Shown: piece after piece, positions 61,260 through 64,000 of the stretch
Layout: every line of letters begins with the position of its first letter
How positions within the stretch are numbered: the stretch's first letter is position 1
Origin: Microbacterium sp. Marseille-Q6648
GTDB lineage: Bacteria; Actinomycetota; Actinomycetes; Actinomycetales; Microbacteriaceae
Assembly (NCBI RefSeq): GCF_943181415.1
Contig: NZ_CALPBZ010000002.1
Coordinates: forward strand, 248,001 to 312,000
Direction: 5' to 3'
Length of the DNA stretch: 64,000 nt
Made by a program: the position numbers and the translations under genes
Notes under the pieces: model-generated
Told to the model about the DNA's origin: nothing
The model's database searches: none
Seen by the model: only the letters and a program-made list of their open reading frames with translations

Positions 61260-63005
61260 ATGACGCGCCTGTGGAACGAACCCGCGGACTTCGCGGACGA
61301 GATGATCGACGGCTTCGTGGCTGCGAACGCGCGGTCCGTGCGACGGGTGACCGGTGGCGTGGTCCGCGCCACGGTATCCCCGCGAGGTCAGGTCGCGGTC
61401 GTGGTCGGCGGCGGCTCGGGCCACTACCCGGCGTTCGGGGGGCTCGTGGGCCAGGGGCTCGCGCACGGCGCGGCGATGGGCAACCTCTTCGCCTCGCCGT
61501 CGACGCAGCAGATCCACGCCGTGGCGAAGGCGGCCGACAACGGCGGCGGCGTGTTCTTCTCGTACGGCAACTACGCCGGCGACGTGCTGAACTTCGATGC
61601 CGCGCAGGAGCGGCTTCGCGCCGAGGGCATCGCATGCGAGACCGTCGCCGTAACGGACGACGTCTCCAGCGCCCCGCCCGCGGAACGGCACAAGCGCCGC
61701 GGCATCGCCGGCGACCTGACCGTCTTCCGGATCGCGGCGGCCGCCGCCGAGGCGGGCGCGGATCTCGGCGAGGTGGCACGGCTCGCCGGGCACGCGAACG
61801 ACCGCACCCGCTCCTTCGGTGTCGCGTTCACCGGCTGCACCCTGCCGGGCGCCGAGAAGCCACTGTTCAGCGTGCCCGAGGGCCGCATGGCGGTCGGTCT
61901 CGGCATCCACGGTGAGCCCGGCATCGACGAGACAGGGATCCCGACCGCGGACGGCCTGGCCGAGATGCTCGTCGAAAAGCTGCTCGACGAGGTTCCCGAC
62001 GGCGTGACGACCGACGGCGCCCGGGTCGTCCCGATCCTCAACGGCCTCGGGTCGCTGAAGTACGAGGAGATGTTCGTCGTCTACCGGCGCATCGCCCAGC
62101 TCCTCGAGGCCGCGGGCATCATCGCGGTCGACCCGCACGTGGGCGAGTACTGCACGAGCTTCGACATGGCCGGCACGTCGCTCACCATCTTCTGGCTCGA
62201 CGACGAGCTCGAGCGGCTGTGGGACACTCCGGTCGACGCCCCCGCCTACCGCCGCGGCTCGGTGACCGCGGCCGCCCGTGCCGAAGTGGGGCCGGATGCC
62301 GCAACCGCCGCCGCCGAGATCCCCGACGCCGACGCGGATTCACGCGCGGCCGCGGCCGTGGTCGTTCGCGCCCTCGAGACGATCGTCGCCACGGTCGACG
62401 CGAACGTCGAGGAGCTCGGGCGGATCGACGCGATCGCCGGCGACGGCGACCACGGGATCGGCATGCAGCGTGGCTCGCACGCCGCTCTGACCGCGGGAGC
62501 CGCCGCACACGATGCGGGCGCCGGCGCCCGGACGACCCTCGAGCGCGCCGCCGACGCGTGGAGCGACAAGGCCGGCGGCACGTCGGGCGCCCTCTGGGGC
62601 GTCATCCTCACGAGCCTCGCCGCCGAGCTCGGCGACATCGGGCGACCGTCGGCGTCCACAGTCGCCGCGGGCGTCGCCGCCGGGTCTGCCGGGGTGATGG
62701 CCTACGGCAAGGCCGACGTGGGCGACAAGACCATGGTCGACGCGCTCGTCCCGTTCACTGACAGCCTTACCGCGGCCGTCGACAGCGGCGCCGCGCTCGC
62801 CGAGGCCTGGCGTCGTGCCGCCGAATCGGCGACCACCGCCGCCGCGGGCACCGCCGAGCTGCTCCCCCGCATGGGCCGGGCGCGCTCGCACGGCCAGAAC
62901 AGCGTCGGAACCGTCGACCCCGGCGCGCACTCGCTCGCCCTCATCGTGACCGCCATCGCCGACGTCCTCGACGCCGGCCCCGCGAACCAGGAGAACCCGT
63001 CATGA
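61260..63005 (+). CDS. Dihydroxyacetone kinase family protein (DhaK-DhaL fusion), probable erythrulose kinase
   Basis: 581 aa. DhaK domain: [12 protein letters not shown] (50-61), covalent substrate His217 (GIHGEPG). DhaL domain: [12 protein letters not shown] with Mg-ADP-binding Asp residues, and [15 protein letters not shown]-dependent single-chain kinase. Followed by RpiB-like and TIM-like isomerases, it matches the arrangement known for L- and D-erythrulose kinases of tetritol catabolism in mycobacteria rather than plain dihydroxyacetone use; that specificity is an inference. ATG 61260 follows GAGGAGACGCG. Confidence 0.88.
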   Translation: MTRLWNEPADFADEMIDGFVAANARSVRRVTGGVVRATVSPRGQVAVVVGGGSGHYPAFGGLVGQGLAHGAAMGNLFASPSTQQIHAVAKAADNGGGVFFSYGNYAGDVLNFDAAQERLRAEGIACETVAVTDDVSSAPPAERHKRRGIAGDLTVFRIAAAAAEAGADLGEVARLAGHANDRTRSFGVAFTGCTLPGAEKPLFSVPEGRMAVGLGIHGEPGIDETGIPTADGLAEMLVEKLLDEVPDGVTTDGARVVPILNGLGSLKYEEMFVVYRRIAQLLEAAGIIAVDPHVGEYCTSFDMAGTSLTIFWLDDELERLWDTPVDAPAYRRGSVTAAARAEVGPDAATAAAEIPDADADSRAAAAVVVRALETIVATVDANVEELGRIDAIAGDGDHGIGMQRGSHAALTAGAAAHDAGAGARTTLERAADAWSDKAGGTSGALWGVILTSLAAELGDIGRPSASTVAAGVAAGSAGVMAYGKADVGDKTMVDALVPFTDSLTAAVDSGAALAEAWRRAAESATTAAAGTAELLPRMGRARSHGQNSVGTVDPGAHSLALIVTAIADVLDAGPANQENPS

Positions 63006-63478
63006 CCACCACCGCGCCCCTGCGCATCGTCATCGGCTGCGACGACGCCGGCTTCGACTACAAGGAGATCCTGAAGAAGGACCTGCAGGACAACCCCGGC
63101 GTCGCCTCGGTCGTGGATGTGGGCGTCGACGCCGACGGCCACACGCCGTACCCGAAGGTCGCGATCGAGGCCGCTGAGCAGGTCGCCGCCGGCACCGCCG
63201 ACCGGGCGCTGCTCATCTGCGGCACCGGCCTCGGGGTCGCCATCGCGGCGAACAAGGTCCCCGGCATCCGCGCCGTGACCGCCCACGACTCGTTCTCAGT
63301 CGAGCGGGGCGTGCTCTCCAACGATGCCCAGGTGCTCACGATGGGCCAGCGCGTCGTCGGGATCGAGCTCGCCCGCCGTCTGGTCCGCGAGTGGCTCACC
63401 TACCGCTTCGACCCGACGTCGGCGTCCGCGGCGAAGGTCGCCGTGATCGGCGAGTACGAGAGCACCGGCAGCTGCTGA
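63002..63478 (+). CDS. RpiB/LacA-family sugar-phosphate isomerase, probable D-erythrulose-4-phosphate isomerase
   Basis: 158 aa. [12 protein letters not shown] at the N-terminus, the active-site [22 protein letters not shown] with the catalytic Cys, and [27 protein letters not shown]. RpiB isomerises ribose-5-phosphate; in tetritol operons its homologue converts erythrulose-4-phosphate to erythrose-4-phosphate. The kinase and TIM-like neighbours favour the second. ATGA overlap with the kinase and TGATG overlap with the next gene. Confidence 0.88.
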   Translation: MTTTAPLRIVIGCDDAGFDYKEILKKDLQDNPGVASVVDVGVDADGHTPYPKVAIEAAEQVAAGTADRALLICGTGLGVAIAANKVPGIRAVTAHDSFSVERGVLSNDAQVLTMGQRVVGIELARRLVREWLTYRFDPTSASAAKVAVIGEYESTGSC

Positions 63479-64000
63479 TGCGCCGCGTGGTGGTGGGGGT
63501 GAGCCTGAAGGCGTACTTCGGGCGGCGTGACGCGCGCGCCTGGTTCGCCGCGGTCGCCGAGCGCCTGCACGACCACGCATCGGTGCGCACCGGCCGGGTG
63601 ACGGTGTTCGTCATCCCCTCCTTCCTCCAGCTCGACGACGCCGTCGCCGCACTGTCCGGCACGGGCGTCGCCGTCGGCGCCCAGGACGTCTCGGCCTACC
63701 CGCCCGGCGCCTACACCGGTGAGATCACCGCCGCCGAGCTCGGCGAGTCCGGCGCGCTCTTCGTCGAGGTCGGCCACGCCGAGCGCCGCCGCCTGTTCGG
63801 CGAGACCGAGGCGGTCGTCGCCGCGAAGACCACTGCCGCACTGGGCGCGGGGCTCGTCCCGGTCCTCTGCCTCGGCGAAGACGAGCGAGCGGATGCCGCG
63901 GCCGCCGCCCGCGCGACCGTGGCGCAGCTGCGGTCCGCGCTCGAGGGCGCTGCCGACGGTCCCGTCGTCGTCGCCTATGAACCGGTGTGGGCGATCGGGG
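63478..64000 (+). CDS. Triosephosphate isomerase family protein, probable L-erythrulose-1-phosphate isomerase; cut by window end
   Basis: First 174 residues. VGVSLKAYFG carries the catalytic Lys but has Ser/Leu where housekeeping TIM has Asn-x-Lys (GNWKMN), a difference typical of the LerI-like group; VEVGHAERRRLFGE has the catalytic His and AYEPVWAIG the catalytic Glu. Third gene of the operon, overlapping the RpiB-like stop. A housekeeping tpiA would normally sit with gap-pgk, so this is likely a catabolic paralogue acting on L-erythrulose-1-phosphate. Confidence 0.85.
   Translation, partial: MRRVVVGVSLKAYFGRRDARAWFAAVAERLHDHASVRTGRVTVFVIPSFLQLDDAVAALSGTGVAVGAQDVSAYPPGAYTGEITAAELGESGALFVEVGHAERRRLFGETEAVVAAKTTAALGAGLVPVLCLGEDERADAAAAARATVAQLRSALEGAADGPVVVAYEPVWAIG

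Overview
The window is high-GC, densely coded actinobacterial DNA. Asp is almost always GAC, genes are packed with 4-bp ATGA/GTGA overlaps, an F420-dependent LLM enzyme is present, and the heptamer GGATGCC/GGCATCC recurs everywhere. Together these suggest the Microbacteriaceae, most likely Microbacterium or a close relative. This placement is an inference; there is no rRNA, tRNA, IS element, integrase or CRISPR array in the window. The content is chromosomal carbohydrate-utilisation territory.

Layout. 1-9.9 kb: a truncated GH127 beta-L-arabinofuranosidase on the minus strand, divergent from two LacI regulators (the second with an apparent frameshift). A plus-strand operon follows: Gfo/Idh oxidoreductase, SDR dehydrogenase, KdgD-type dehydratase, enolase-superfamily enzyme and alpha-ketoglutarate semialdehyde dehydrogenase. 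This reads as oxidative catabolism of a uronic or aldaric acid to 2-oxoglutarate. 9.9-12.7 kb: a secreted fasciclin protein, then glycerate kinase and a ThuA protein diverging from a shared operator. 12.7-17.5 kb: Leloir galactose genes galE and galTK, with a LacI regulator divergent from galT whose DNA-binding helix looks damaged. 17.6-20.7 kb: an alpha/beta hydrolase and a TetR-carboxylesterase pair. 20.7-33.2 kb: a pectin/rhamnogalacturonan locus of two converging operons, with similar LacI-type operators at both outer ends. It encodes an LplB/YesL/LplA/LplC-type ABC importer, GH28, a CE12-like esterase, a serine hydrolase, a Gfo/Idh oxidoreductase, a PmoA-family protein, LacI and GH43. 33.3-39.1 kb: housekeeping-like genes (LLM oxidoreductase, DNA methyltransferase, lipoate ligase, lipase, MarR-MFS pair). 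39.3-55.9 kb: a second glycoside locus, with TetR-GH2 on minus and an oligopeptide-type ABC importer (including a permease-ATPase fusion), GH3, serine hydrolase, GH43 and GH78 on plus. 56.0-64.0 kb: a DUF1593/nucleoside-hydrolase pair, an alditol oxidase, a GntR regulator and a kinase/RpiB/TIM-like operon resembling tetritol (erythrulose) catabolism, cut by the window end.

Besides the genes, three patterns stand out. (i) Three intergenic regions between convergent genes carry pairs of the palindrome GTGCGCAC exactly 49 bp apart. (ii) An identical 15-mer, AATTGGTCAACCGGT, lies in the promoters of the GntR/tetrulose operon and of the nucleoside-hydrolase/DUF1593 operon, predicting one regulon. 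(iii) At least eight starts lie exactly 7 nt downstream of a -10-like hexamer, and three more lie 8 nt downstream, with no Shine-Dalgarno sequence. This indicates frequent leaderless transcription, mainly of regulators.
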